From NCBI RefSeq assembly GCF_019603315.1, contig NZ_CP080649.1, positions 1-64,000 on the forward strand: a stretch of 64,000 bases of DNA. Direction: 5' to 3'. The position numbers and the translations under genes were made by a program. Under the pieces are notes generated by a model that worked only from the letters and a program-made list of their open reading frames with translations, made no database searches and was not told the DNA's origin. Shown one piece after another: positions 21,113 through 31,400 of the stretch. The stretch is from Ruficoccus sp. ZRK36. Its GTDB lineage: Bacteria > Verrucomicrobiota > Verrucomicrobiia > Opitutales > Cerasicoccaceae. Numbering within the stretch: position 1 is the stretch's first letter; every line of letters starts with the position of its first letter.

Positions 21113-22309
21113 ATGAGCAAATCTTCTCCGAAAAAATCCGCCTCCTCCAAATCTTCCGCTCGCACCTCCCCCGCTAAGGCTCCCAAGCCCAAGAGCACCC
21201 GTAGCACCAGCGCCAAACCGAAGGCGAAAAAGGCAACTCCGGGGCAGACCAAGGCCAAGGCAAAATCAGCGCTTTTGTCCGCGGAAAAAAAAGTGATCAA
21301 GGCCGCAGAAGAAGCTGCACAGACCGTGGAGGAAAAGCTCAGCCCCAAGAGTAAAAAGCAGCTCAAGAAGATCCTCAGCAAGGGTAAGCACTCCGCCTAC
21401 GAGAGCCTGCACGAGGAGATCATGGATGACCTGGTCGAGGAGATTGAGCACGACCTGGAGGATATTTTCGAGGAGCACATCGGCGCCAAGACAGGGCTCC
21501 GCCCCAAGGGTAACGAGCAGGAGCGCCGCGACTTCCGCCGCTTTTACTTTCAGGAGCTGCGCCGGCTCCAGATCGAGCTGGTCCAGATGCAGGACTGGGT
21601 CGTGGAAACCGGCGCAAAGATCGCCGTCATCTTCGAGGGTCGCGACGCCGCCGGTAAAGGCGGGGTCATTAAGCGCATCACCCAGCGCCTCAACCCGCGT
21701 GTCTGCCGCGTGACCGCCCTGCCCGCCCCCTCCGACCGCGAGAAGACGCAGTGGTATTTCCAGCGCTACGTCCCCCACCTGCCCGCCGGGGGCGAGATCG
21801 TGCTCTTTGACCGCAGTTGGTACAACCGCTCCGGCGTGGAGCGTGTGATGAAGTTCTGCACCGAGGAGCAGGTGGAGCAGTTTTTCCACGACGTGCCGAT
21901 GTTTGAGCAGATGCTCGTCAACTCCGGCGTACGCCTGATCAAGTACTGGTTCTCCATCTCCGACGACGAGCAGGAGTTCCGCTTCCAGTGCCGCATCCAT
22001 GACCCACTCAAACAGTGGAAACTCAGCCCGATGGACCTGCAGTCACGCATCCGCTGGGAGGACTACACCAAGGCGAAGGAGGATACCTTCGAGCGGACGA
22101 ACTTCCCCTATGCCCCGTGGAATGTCGTCGAGGGCAACGACAAGAAACGCGCCCGCCTCAACTGCATCCACCACCTGCTCGACCAGATTCCGTACAAGCC
22201 CGTCGAGCACGACGAAATCAAGCTGCCCAAGCGCGTCCACCACGAGGACTACCACCGCACCCCCGTCCCCGAGTCCATGAAGGTCCCGCACTACTACCAG
22301 GCAGGGTAA
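21113..22309 (+). CDS. ppk2: Polyphosphate kinase 2 family protein with lysine-rich N-terminal tail
   Basis: PPK2 enzymes transfer phosphate between polyphosphate and nucleoside di- or monophosphates. Walker A is EGRDAAGKGG (about 175-184), the second motif LFDRSWYNRSGVE (about 231-243), and the C-terminal segments WKLSPMDLQSRIRWEDYTKAK and PWNVVEGNDKKRARLN are typical. The first 54 residues contain 16 Lys/Arg and no Asp/Glu, with Ser, Ala and Pro, like histone H1 or AlgP tails. A charged helical linker (about 55-120) follows. The domain is single-copy PPK2. Class (ADP, GDP or AMP acceptor) is not determined. Start chosen at 21113 (MSKSSPKKS). Confidence 0.93.
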   Translation: MSKSSPKKSASSKSSARTSPAKAPKPKSTRSTSAKPKAKKATPGQTKAKAKSALLSAEKKVIKAAEEAAQTVEEKLSPKSKKQLKKILSKGKHSAYESLHEEIMDDLVEEIEHDLEDIFEEHIGAKTGLRPKGNEQERRDFRRFYFQELRRLQIELVQMQDWVVETGAKIAVIFEGRDAAGKGGVIKRITQRLNPRVCRVTALPAPSDREKTQWYFQRYVPHLPAGGEIVLFDRSWYNRSGVERVMKFCTEEQVEQFFHDVPMFEQMLVNSGVRLIKYWFSISDDEQEFRFQCRIHDPLKQWKLSPMDLQSRIRWEDYTKAKEDTFERTNFPYAPWNVVEGNDKKRARLNCIHHLLDQIPYKPVEHDEIKLPKRVHHEDYHRTPVPESMKVPHYYQAG

Positions 22310-22319
22310 ACCCTGCACC

Positions 22320-22540
22320 TGTGATTCTATGGATCACATTGGCATTTTCAGTAGAAAATGCCAAGGAGGAGCACCTGCCATCTGGCAACGAATAGTAATC
22401 TAAATGGAGCAATCCAGTTTTGATGCTCTGCTCAGCGACTTCTTGAACCAGCGTTGCTGGTTCAAGAAGTCGCTGACACGATGCGAAGCATCGAAAGTGC
22501 AGCCTGCGGCTGTTGCGGGTTCGGGCTGCATAAGCCCGAA
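22320..22540. repeat. Intergenic hairpin cluster B (seven inverted repeats)
   Basis: This lies between the convergent ppk2 and sulfatase genes. It contains TGTGAT/ATCACA (22320-22338), TTGGCATTTTC-AGTA-GAAAATGCCAA (22339-22364), TGCCA/TGGCA (22376-22387), a perfect 21-bp repeat (22432-22476), CGATGC-GAA-GCATCG (22479-22493), CAGCC/GGCTG (22500-22512) and TTCGGGCT/AGCCCGAA (22520-22540). The second and fifth modules recur at the other clusters. No open frame or terminator-type T-run dominates. Confidence 0.8.
22432..22476. repeat. Perfect 21-bp inverted repeat with 3-nt loop
   Basis: The arm beginning TCAGCGACTTCTTGAACC and ending CAGC (22432-22452) is exactly reverse-complementary to 22456-22476, separated by GTT. 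It is the longest perfect palindrome I found in the window. Confidence 0.9.
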
Positions 22541-22556
22541 AACAGATGTCCTGCGC

Positions 22557-24002
22557 TTACAGGGTGGCGGCGGTAAAGGTATCGTTGGTGGCGCGCAAGT
22601 GCTGGCGCAGGAGCTCGCGATGTTGCTCCACGAGGGCCGCATTGGCGGGGTCGAGGGTGAGGTCGTTCAGTTCACCCGGATCAGCTTTGAGGTCAAAGAG
22701 CTGCTCGGGGTTTTCACCTTCGGAGTAGACCACGTACTTGTAGCGTGGGCTGCGCAGCATGCGTCCGTAAATACCGCCAGTATGGTTGTAGCGCGGGGCG
22801 AGGTCGTTTTCGCTGACCACGTAGGGATGGGTCGGTGCATTGGCCTGCTCCTCGACGATGCCCTTGACGGAAACACCGTGGTAATCATCCGGCAGACCGT
22901 CCCCGGCATAGTCGGCAAAGGTCGCCGCCAGGTCTAGGCCGGAGGAGACGAGCGCCGTATCGTTGACACTGCCGGGGTTCTTCACACCCGGGCCTGCCAC
23001 CATGAAGGGCACGCGAGCGCTCTCCTCGTAAAAGAGCGTCTTCTGATTCCACTGGTGAGACCCAAGGCCGTCGCCGTGGTCGGAGGTAAAAGCGATAATC
23101 GTGTTGTCGAGCTGACCGTTAGCGGCGAGCGCATCGAGGATTTTCTGGATCTCGGCGTCGACCTTTTCGACCAGACGATAGTAAGCCCACTGGTACTGGC
23201 GCCACTTCTCCTCGTCCCAGCCACGCACCGGGTAGGTACGGACGGCCTCGGCCTGCAACTCGCGGATAACGGATGGCTCGCCCTCTGGGATGGCAAAGTT
23301 CTCAGGGATGGGCGGGCACTGGCTAGCGTCCGGCGCAGGCGGGATGCTGCCATTTTTATATTCATCCTTAATCCCGGAAGCCATGCGTGCCCACTCGCAG
23401 ATATCGTGCGGGTTGACGAAGGACGCCACGAGGAACCACGGCTCCGCCGGATCGCTCTTGAGAAACTCTTCGCACGAATCCGCCACCAGCCAGTCCAGCT
23501 TGTTCGGCAGCGCATGACGGATGTAGTCAAAGCCGTGCCAGGAGGCATCGTCGGCGGGCATCGGGATGTGCCACTTACCGACGTAGCCGGTGGAATAGCC
23601 ACGGTCTTTCATCAGCATGCCCAGGCTCGGGCTATCCAGCTCGTGCTCGTCAATATTCGTGGTCATACCCACTTCGTGGGGATAACGCCCGGTGATCATC
23701 CCGGCACGGGAGGGGATGCAGATCGGGTTGGTGCAATAGGCGTTAGTAAAGCGGACGCCACGGGCGGCAATACTGTCCATGGCCGGTGTGCGCACCCAGG
23801 GGTTCCCGGCGCAGCTCATCGCCCCGGCAAACTGCTGGTCCGTCATGATCCAGAGGATATTCGGGCGCTTGGCAGGCGTCTGCGAAGCGGCCTGCGCAAC
23901 GGCAGGGCCAAAGAACATCACGCCGGACAGGGCCGCCAGTGATTCCAGAAAGGTGCGGCGGTTCAGGCTAGGGTTGAAAGAAGGTCTGGAGTGCTGGGAC
24001 AT
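22557..24002 (-). CDS. Exported sulfatase (alkaline-phosphatase fold)
   Basis: Hydrolyses sulfate esters, probably of polysaccharides. The 481-residue protein has a Tat-type leader (NRRTFLESLAALSG, about 14-27) with cleavage likely after AVAQA. Metal ligands lie in MTDQQ (about 53-57) and FTSDHGDGLGSHQ. The active-site motif is C95-I-P-S-R, the Cys form converted to formylglycine by a sulfatase-maturing enzyme (none seen in this window). Histidines in VGKWHIPM and VNPHD are also typical. The C-terminal YKYVVYSEGENPEQLFDLKADPGELNDL tail is usual for the family. Substrate unknown. Confidence 0.92.
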   Translation of the reverse strand: MSQHSRPSFNPSLNRRTFLESLAALSGVMFFGPAVAQAASQTPAKRPNILWIMTDQQFAGAMSCAGNPWVRTPAMDSIAARGVRFTNAYCTNPICIPSRAGMITGRYPHEVGMTTNIDEHELDSPSLGMLMKDRGYSTGYVGKWHIPMPADDASWHGFDYIRHALPNKLDWLVADSCEEFLKSDPAEPWFLVASFVNPHDICEWARMASGIKDEYKNGSIPPAPDASQCPPIPENFAIPEGEPSVIRELQAEAVRTYPVRGWDEEKWRQYQWAYYRLVEKVDAEIQKILDALAANGQLDNTIIAFTSDHGDGLGSHQWNQKTLFYEESARVPFMVAGPGVKNPGSVNDTALVSSGLDLAATFADYAGDGLPDDYHGVSVKGIVEEQANAPTHPYVVSENDLAPRYNHTGGIYGRMLRSPRYKYVVYSEGENPEQLFDLKADPGELNDLTLDPANAALVEQHRELLRQHLRATNDTFTAATL

Positions 24003-24136
24003 GAGATAAAAATTGTAGCTGGGGTGGGACTGGTAGCAACGGAATCAGCCGTCACACAGGTTAACCATGCAGGACCAGCGTACTCATTCTGGTACGGCTG
24101 TCCACCCCGCTTTCGACCATCACTGATGGAGATTGT

Positions 24137-26473
24137 TCAAACCTCGAGCGTTATCGTCTCCGAGACGGCGTGGTTCTGCTCCTGAAAGCGCCGGATACCC
24201 TCGCTGTTACCGGTCACGTAGAGCACATCCCCGGGCTGGAGGATCTCGTCCGGCAGCGGCCCGGTAATGCGGCGCTCCCCGCGCTGGATACCCAGCACGG
24301 TGACTCCGTAATCCTTACGCAGGTTGGCGCCGGCCAGGGTGTTGTCCGCGATCTCCGAGTCACGGTCGAGGTAGATCGTCTCGATCTTGAAGGTCGGCGT
24401 CCCCGGCGAGTCCACACCGGCATCCTCACTGCGCTCGGCCTGGAGCATTTCCATCGCCTGATTCGTCTCCTCCTCACTGCCAAACAGATAAAGGTGGTCG
24501 AGCGGGAAAATCACCGTACCGGGGCCGGGATCGTACTGGACCTGCCCGGCACGGCCAAGCGCGATGATGGAGGCGCGGGTGATCTTACGGATATCCAGGT
24601 CACGGATGCGCTTACCGCAGGCATCGGCGTTGGCCTTGATCATCACGTCCCGGATCGAAACCGGCCAGGGATACTGGCGCTTGATCTCCTCCAGTGTCTT
24701 CTGGCGGCGGGCGGGCTCCTCGATCTCGGCGCGCCGGTTAAAACTCTCCATAAACAGCAGCTCCAGGCGGCTCTGGATGTTCACCATGCGCTTCCAGAAG
24801 ACCACCCCGGCCAGTAAGAGCAGCAGGAAGAATCCCGCCAGTGCCACCCCACCCGGCAGGTACTGCGCAGTCAGTGAAAGATACAGCCCACCCAGCAGGA
24901 TGATCAGCACGGCCAGCACAAAGGTATTGAAAATATTGCGCAGGCGTCCGCGGAAGTACTGCCGCTCGGCCGTCGTCGAAAAGAGCGAGTCCGTCAGCAG
25001 TAAAACAATGGCGTTCAGGTTACGCAGGATCGCCGTGATGAACGGCAGGCACAGTAGCGCCGAAACCCACCAGATCACCGGCACCAGCCATCCCCGCTGC
25101 TCAGCGAGCACCGGGTACCGGTCCAGCGACCCGGTCAGGATGTAGGCCAGCAGCACAATGCCGTTGAGTAGTAAAAAGGTGAACAGGATTTGCAGGACGG
25201 GGCGTTTGGCCAGCTTGAGAAAGGAATTACGGCCGATCTGCGAGTGCACGTCGTCGTAGAAGTTGCGGTAGAACCGCCCCAGCACCCCGACGGGCTTGGG
25301 CATGCGCACAGCCAGCCCCTTGTAGATCGGGTCGGCGTTTACCGTCAGCCCGAGGGCCATCAGGGTACTCAGTAGAGACACCCCGACCGCCACTGCGACG
25401 AGGCCATCGCCGGTCACACCGGTCTTTTGCCCCATAGCCGCGATAATGAAACTGAACTCCCCGATCTGCGCCTTGGCGACAGCGGCCCGGAAGGCCGTGT
25501 CCGGATTCTGCCCGGCGAGGAAAAAACCGCCCCACACCGTCAGCACCTTGATCAACACCACCAGCAGGCTCAGCCCCACGATCAACTGCCAGTTCTCCAT
25601 CAGCAGATGCGGCTCGATCAGCATCCCGATCGCCACAAAGAACACCGCGCAGAAGATATTTCGCAGGGGCTCGGTCGCATTCTCGATCCGGTGCGCCAAC
25701 GGCGTCTGTGAAAGAATCGACCCGGCGAGGAACGCTCCCAGCGCCTCCGAAAACTCCAGCTTCATGGCGAGCACGCTAACCCCGAGCATCAGGGCCACCA
25801 CTGAGAGGGTGATCAGCTCGATGCTCCCGATCCGGTTCAGTAGGTCGAGGAAGTGCGGCGCGATGAGCTTACCCACGTAGTAGGTCACCACGACGAACAC
25901 CGCGATGAAGAACGTGATCTTGCCCACCGCGAAAAAGCTGACCTCACCCGAGACCGCGATACCGGAGAGCACGACCAGCAGTGTCACCGCGAGAATATCC
26001 TCCAGAATAAGAACGCCCACCGTAAGCTGCGCATGAGGCTTGTCCAGCCTGCCCAGGTCGCGCAGCACGGCCACCGTCACCATCGAGGAACTGATCGCAA
26101 GCAGTGAGCCCAGGAAAATACCCTGCACCGGCGTCCACCCCAGTAGCGGCGCTATCTGCGCACCGACAAAGAGCAGCACCACCGTTTGCAGCGTGACCGC
26201 CAGCACAGCAGGGCCCATCACCCTTCGCAGTCGGCGCAGGTCGAACTCCAGCCCGATGTAGAACATGAGGAAGATCACCCCCAGCTCGCTCAGCTCATTA
26301 ACCGTAGCCAGATCGTGGATAGGCGACTTTTCCCACAAGTTCGGGCCAATCAAAAAACCGCTGACCAGATACCCCAAAAAGACCGGAAGCTTGATGCGCT
26401 GAAAGACCAGTGAGACCGCAGCCGCACACATCAGCACAATCGCCAAGTCGCCGATAAAAAATCCGTGTTCCAA
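24137..26473 (-). CDS. CPA2-family cation:proton antiporter with C-terminal RCK_C domains
   Basis: Inner-membrane monovalent cation/H+ antiporter, 778 residues. The N-terminal part (about 1-390) has about 12 helices with LPVFLGYLVSGFLIGP, LGVIFLMFYIGLEFDLRRLRR and FSEALGAFLAGSIL, characteristic of KefB/RosB-type exchangers. A second membrane segment of 4-5 helices (about 425-560) is extra to the core. Two RCK_C/TrkA_C-like domains follow (about 600-670 and 695-775, with LPDEILQPGDVLYVTG). No RCK_N nucleotide-binding domain is seen. The start appears to be TTG (26471-26473), as the family N-terminus aligns there. Ion specificity is unknown. Confidence 0.88.
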   Translation of the reverse strand: MEHGFFIGDLAIVLMCAAAVSLVFQRIKLPVFLGYLVSGFLIGPNLWEKSPIHDLATVNELSELGVIFLMFYIGLEFDLRRLRRVMGPAVLAVTLQTVVLLFVGAQIAPLLGWTPVQGIFLGSLLAISSSMVTVAVLRDLGRLDKPHAQLTVGVLILEDILAVTLLVVLSGIAVSGEVSFFAVGKITFFIAVFVVVTYYVGKLIAPHFLDLLNRIGSIELITLSVVALMLGVSVLAMKLEFSEALGAFLAGSILSQTPLAHRIENATEPLRNIFCAVFFVAIGMLIEPHLLMENWQLIVGLSLLVVLIKVLTVWGGFFLAGQNPDTAFRAAVAKAQIGEFSFIIAAMGQKTGVTGDGLVAVAVGVSLLSTLMALGLTVNADPIYKGLAVRMPKPVGVLGRFYRNFYDDVHSQIGRNSFLKLAKRPVLQILFTFLLLNGIVLLAYILTGSLDRYPVLAEQRGWLVPVIWWVSALLCLPFITAILRNLNAIVLLLTDSLFSTTAERQYFRGRLRNIFNTFVLAVLIILLGGLYLSLTAQYLPGGVALAGFFLLLLLAGVVFWKRMVNIQSRLELLFMESFNRRAEIEEPARRQKTLEEIKRQYPWPVSIRDVMIKANADACGKRIRDLDIRKITRASIIALGRAGQVQYDPGPGTVIFPLDHLYLFGSEEETNQAMEMLQAERSEDAGVDSPGTPTFKIETIYLDRDSEIADNTLAGANLRKDYGVTVLGIQRGERRITGPLPDEILQPGDVLYVTGNSEGIRRFQEQNHAVSETITLEV

Positions 26474-26664
26474 ACGAAGAGAATGTTTACGTGAATGTCA
26501 GCCGCCACTGTGAGAGTGCGGGAGAAGATTCAGCCTTGAGCAAAATCTGGGCCGACCTCGCTCCCGGGGCAACGGAAAATATATCTCCTGCGAGAAATTG
26601 CTCCTTTCAACGGGTCCAGACCTTTCGGGTTTGCCTGATCCGGGACGGGCTCAACAATGCACGC

Positions 26665-27441
26665 ATGCCCTTCACTCCCGGACTCGTCTCCATCAGCTTT
26701 CGCCAACTCGATCCCGCCGGTATCGCCGACCTGGCCAACCGCGCCGGTCTGAAAGCTATAGAATGGGGGGCTGACGTCCATGTGCCATCCGGTGACCTCG
26801 CCCGCGCACGCGAAGTGGCGGCCATCACTGCTGATGCAGGCCTGCGGACCGCCTGCTATGGCTCCTACTACCGCCTAAGCGTTTCCGAGCAGAATGGCAT
26901 GCCCTTCAGTCAGGTCCTGGAGACGGCAGCCGCACTGGAGGCCCCGAGCATTCGCGTCTGGGCGGGGAATACGCCCTCGGCCACCATTACTGAAGAGGCC
27001 CGGCAGGCCGTCGTCGAGGATGCCCTGCGCTGCGCCGACCTCGCCGCCTCAGCGGGCATTAAGCTCACGGTCGAGTACCATGGCGGCACGTTAACGGACT
27101 GCGACGCCTCCGCTGTGCGCTTCCTCAATGAAGCGCCCCACCCCAACCTCTTTACGCTCTGGCAGCCCATCAATGGCGAGACCCGCGCCAACAACCTGAC
27201 CGCTCTGGAGCACGTCCTCCCGCGCCTGCTCAACCTCCACGTCTTTCACTGGAGCAAACCCGCCGACCCGATTATTCGTCACCCGCTGGCCGAAGGCCGC
27301 GAGAACTGGAGCGCCTACCTTGAGCTGGCTAACACCCCTGACGTCGAGCGCTTCTGCCTGATGGAGTTTGTCCTCGGGGACGACCCCGAGCAGCTCCTCA
27401 CGGACGCAGCCACCTTACGCGAGTGGCTGAAGGGCTACTAG
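26665..27441 (+). CDS. Sugar phosphate isomerase/epimerase-like TIM-barrel protein
   Basis: Resembles xylose-isomerase-like (AP endonuclease 2 fold) proteins. The protein is 258 residues, from MPFTPGLVSISFRQLDP. The barrel has GLKAIEWGADVHVPSGD (about 31-47), a metal-ligand candidate in LTVEYHGGTLTD, then LFTLWQPINGE and LNLHVFHWS, with a final acidic FCLMEFVLGDD. Substrate unknown. The frame is open 174 nt upstream, but that extension does not resemble the fold. Its stop codon overlaps that of the convergent deacetylase-like gene by 4 nt (CTAG). Confidence 0.8.
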   Translation: MPFTPGLVSISFRQLDPAGIADLANRAGLKAIEWGADVHVPSGDLARAREVAAITADAGLRTACYGSYYRLSVSEQNGMPFSQVLETAAALEAPSIRVWAGNTPSATITEEARQAVVEDALRCADLAASAGIKLTVEYHGGTLTDCDASAVRFLNEAPHPNLFTLWQPINGETRANNLTALEHVLPRLLNLHVFHWSKPADPIIRHPLAEGRENWSAYLELANTPDVERFCLMEFVLGDDPEQLLTDAATLREWLKGY

Positions 27442-28385
27442 CCCTCGCCCAGCAGCGCACGCAGATGCTCCTGCACACTGGCCGCCAGTGCGTCCAGGTG
27501 GTACCCACCCTCCAGCACACTGACAATGCGCCCGCCGCATTGCTCCTCAGCCAGTTGGCAGACCGTTCGAGTCATGGCACCGAAGTCTTCCTCGGTCAGC
27601 TCCAGGTTTGCGATCGGGTCCAGGTGATGCGCATCAAACCCGGCGGACACCAAAATCATCTCGGGACGAAACGCCGTCACCGCATCCGCAACCGGACCGT
27701 TGATGAGGTTTAGAAAGTCCCTCCCACTCGTGCGAGGGGGCAGCGGCAGATTCAGCGTAGCGCCCTTTCCCGCTCCGATGCCCTGCTCGGCAGCTTCGCC
27801 CGTACCGGGATAAAACGGGTACTGGTGCAGGCTACAGAAAAACACCTGCCCATCATCATAAAAGCTGTGCTGCGTGCCGTTGCCATGATGCACATCCCAG
27901 TCCAGGATAAAGACGCGCTCCAGGCCATGCTGTTTCCGCGCGTAGTGCGCCGCGATAGCCACATTGTTAAACAGGCAAAACCCCATCGGCCGGGCACGCT
28001 CCGCATGGTGGCCGGGGGGGCGTATCGCGCAAAAGGCATTCTCACAAGCCCCCGCCATGACCGCATCCACCGCTCCGGTCGCTGCCCCTGCTGCCAGTAG
28101 AGCGACCTGGAAGGAGTCATGCGAGACACGCGTCTCTCCCTTGTCCAGCTGCGAGCTACCCGAGAGGCAGGCCTCCTCGATATGGCGGATATACGCGGTA
28201 TCGTGATTCTCCTCTACCCACCGCAGCTCGACAGGGTCCGGCCTCCACCACTGGAGCTGTTGCTGCAGGGGCGAGTTCTCAAGGGCATCGATAATCGCGC
28301 GGTAACGCTCCAGGCACTCCGGGTGATCGCTCCCAGTCTCATGGTGAACGAAATCTGGATGCTGAAAAAGCGCGGTCCGCCTCAT
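27438..28385 (-). CDS. Histone-deacetylase-family (class II type) amidohydrolase
   Basis: Zinc-dependent deacetylase fold, 315 residues. Family signatures are HPECLERYRAI near the N-terminus, the RPPGHHAE charge-relay motif (about 121-128), FILDWDVHHGNGT with the Asp-His zinc ligands, GFDAHHLDP with a further Asp, and VSVLEGGYHLDAL. Bacterial members deacetylate polyamines, acetoin-related substrates or proteins; the target here is unknown. It lies 94 nt after a fused oxoprolinase on the same strand, with no terminator evident between them, so cotranscription is possible. Confidence 0.93.
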   Translation of the reverse strand: MRRTALFQHPDFVHHETGSDHPECLERYRAIIDALENSPLQQQLQWWRPDPVELRWVEENHDTAYIRHIEEACLSGSSQLDKGETRVSHDSFQVALLAAGAATGAVDAVMAGACENAFCAIRPPGHHAERARPMGFCLFNNVAIAAHYARKQHGLERVFILDWDVHHGNGTQHSFYDDGQVFFCSLHQYPFYPGTGEAAEQGIGAGKGATLNLPLPPRTSGRDFLNLINGPVADAVTAFRPEMILVSAGFDAHHLDPIANLELTEEDFGAMTRTVCQLAEEQCGGRIVSVLEGGYHLDALAASVQEHLRALLGEG

Positions 28386-28479
28386 AGCCCAAACATACCA
28401 TAAGCAGCCGTACTGCCAAGCGGTTTTCTTCTTAATAGCTACCGCAACCTGTCATGTTATCGGTGAGGAATCGGGCCGC

Positions 28480-31400
28480 TTACTTCCGCTGCCTCTCACC
28501 GAAAGCACCGCCACCGGGCGTCTCAATCCGCAGGCGCTGGCCAGGCCGCGCATCGAGCTGTGCAGCGTAGCCCAGGGTTTCCTCACTCCCGTCAGGATGG
28601 ATCAGCGTCTGGCAACCGGGCTGGCCACTACCACCGCCCTCAATCCCCTCCGGGCCACTCGCCCGACGCTGTGTTAAGAGGGAAACAGAGAGCGGCTCCA
28701 GAAACTCCAGCTCACGCACGAGCCCGTCTCCCCCGCCCCAGCGGCCCACACCGCCGGAGCCATCCCGCAGGCCGAAACGCCAAAGTCGCACCGGATAGCG
28801 ATGCTCCAGAATCTCCGGGTCGGTGATGGCCGTATTCGTCATGTGGCAATGCACGCCCCCCGCACCGGCGAAGCCCTCGCCCGCTCCGGCCCCGCCGCCA
28901 ATCGTTTCGTAGTAACTCCTGTGCTCATCGCCAAAGACCAGGTTGTTCATCGTCCCCTGACTGCACGCCACACGCCCCAGCGCCAGCAGAAGCGTATCGA
29001 CCAGCCGCTGGCTGACCTCGACATTTCCGCCCATCACAGCCGGGGCCTCCGCCGGGTTGTCCGGGAATACCGGGTTGAGCATACAGTCTTCCGGCAAGCG
29101 GACATCGATCCCTGCCAAGAGCCCGTCATTGAGGGGAATATCCTCATCGACCAGCAGGCGCAGCACATAGATCAACGCGCTGTTCACAATAGCGGGTGTC
29201 GCATTCAGGCTGTTGGCCTGGACCGCTGACGTACCGGAAAAATCAATACAAACGCCCTCTCCCTTTTGCTCCTCCACACGGACGACAATCCGTGCACCAC
29301 CGTCGAGCCATTGCTCGGCATGGAGCTGCTCAGTAAGTTTTCCCTCAAGCGCACGCCTCAGGCTCTGTGCGGAAAAGGCTTTCAAGTCCTCCATCTGGTC
29401 CGTGACCACGCGCGCCCCAAACTCTCCCGCCAGCGCCAGCAGCGTCTGCGCGCCCCGGCGATTTGCGGCGACCTGCGCGCGTATATCCGCGAGGTTCTGC
29501 TCCGGGTTACGGCTCGGCCAGGGACCATTCGAGAGCCACTGCTCCAGATCATCGAAACGATTCTCTCCCTCCCTCAGTAAATAACGCGGGGCAATCACCA
29601 CCCCCTCCTCGGCCAGGTTTTCCGCATCAATCGGCATGGAGCCGGGCCGTTTGCCACCGATTTCCGCGTGGTGAGCACGGCTCACCACGTAGCCCAACAG
29701 CGAGCCATCATCCTGATAAACCGGCGTGATCACTGTCACATCCGGCAGGTGTGATCCTCCATAGGCGGGGTGGTTCGTCACGATCACATCGCCGGATTTC
29801 AGATCCAGCGTTTCAGCGACGCGACGCACACACAGCCCAAGCGCCCCCAGATGCACAGGGATGTGGGGGGCATTCGCGATCAGCTCTCCACCGGCATCAA
29901 GCAGCGCGCACGAGTAGTCGAGCCGCTCCTTCACATTCGTGGAGACCGCCGTGCGCTGGAGCTGCATTCCCATCTCCTCGACTACACGGCGGAAGCGGTT
30001 AGTAAAAAGCTCGCGACGCACGAGAGCGTTGGCCTCTGACGTATCCGTTTTATGATACGTTTTTAAATCCAGCCGGACTGTACCGCTATCCCCTCGGCTT
30101 AGCGTCCAACCCGGATCGACGACCAGCGTTGCCGTTTCGTCTGCCAGCACCCGCGCATGATCGGACGCGGAATCGCCCGGAGAAAATGTTTCCTCATCGG
30201 TAGCCGAAGACGCCGCCGCCACGACGACGCGGACCTTAACGACCTCAAGCTTACTGCTCTGCTGCCAATAGCCGAACACCTGCCGATAGCGTTCGCCAAA
30301 GACATCAACCAGATCAACCCCCGGTGCCCACGAAATCTCCAGCGGAGACTCCTGCCCGGCCAGCCGCAGAAGTATCTCACAGCGCACCCTTTCGCAGCCT
30401 TTCGGGTCAATGCCCTCGGCTTCCAGTTCGCGTAATCCCTCTGTCTCAAGGGCCGAGATGAGACTGGGCAGCTCATGCTCAGTCGCATCGAGAGGCTGCA
30501 GCACCTGACGCTCGCAGATACGCTCCATGCGGGCATTTCGCAGCCCGTAGGCACTAAGCAGGCCGGCGTCCTGTGGAAAGATCACCGTGCGGATACCGAG
30601 GTTTTCAGCCACCGGGCAGGCGTGCAGTCCACCGGCCCCACCGAAGGCCACCAGCGCATAGTCTGCCGGATCGTAGCCCTCGCGCACGGAGATGGCGCGG
30701 ATGGCATCAGCCATGCGCTCGTTGGCGATGTCGAGATAGCCCTTCAGAAGCGTTTCGCGGTCGCTTCCTGTCTGCGCAGCGATTTCATCCAGGCGTGTGG
30801 CCGCTGCCTCGGGGTCAACCGGGATGCCGAAGTGCTCCGGGTCGAGCCGCCCCGCGAGCAGGTTCACATCTGTCAGCGTGAGCGGGCCGCCCGCCCCATA
30901 GCAGGCCGGGCCCGGCTGCGCCCCGGCACTCTCGGGGCCGACGAAAAGGGATTTACCGTCAAAGCCACAAATCGACCCACCACCGGCGGCCACTGTCTCG
31001 ATACTCAGGGCCGGAGCCACGATCAGCGAGTCACCGACGCGTTGCACATCGCGATAGGAAAACTCCCCCTCATAGCGCGACACATCTGTACTCGTCCCTC
31101 CCATATCAAAAGCGATGATACGCGAAAAACCAGCCTGCCGAGCAGCCGCAGCCGCACCGACCACCCCACCCGCCGGGCCACTCAGCAGGCTGTCCTTGGG
31201 GCGAAACTGCGCGCGCCCCACCAGGCCGCCCGCACTGGTCATGACGTGGAGGCGGCCTGTCGGCACCGCCGCCTCGACACGATCGAGATAGGCCTGCATG
31301 ACCGGCCCGAGATAGGCATCAGTCACCGCAGTCTGGGCACGCGGCATGAGCTTGATAAAGGGGGCCAGCTCAGCCGAAAGCGAAACCGTCTCAAAGCCCT

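Noticed and set aside
22320-22540. CRISPR-like array
   Set aside because: The units are different palindromes with no constant repeat-spacer periodicity and no cas genes nearby.
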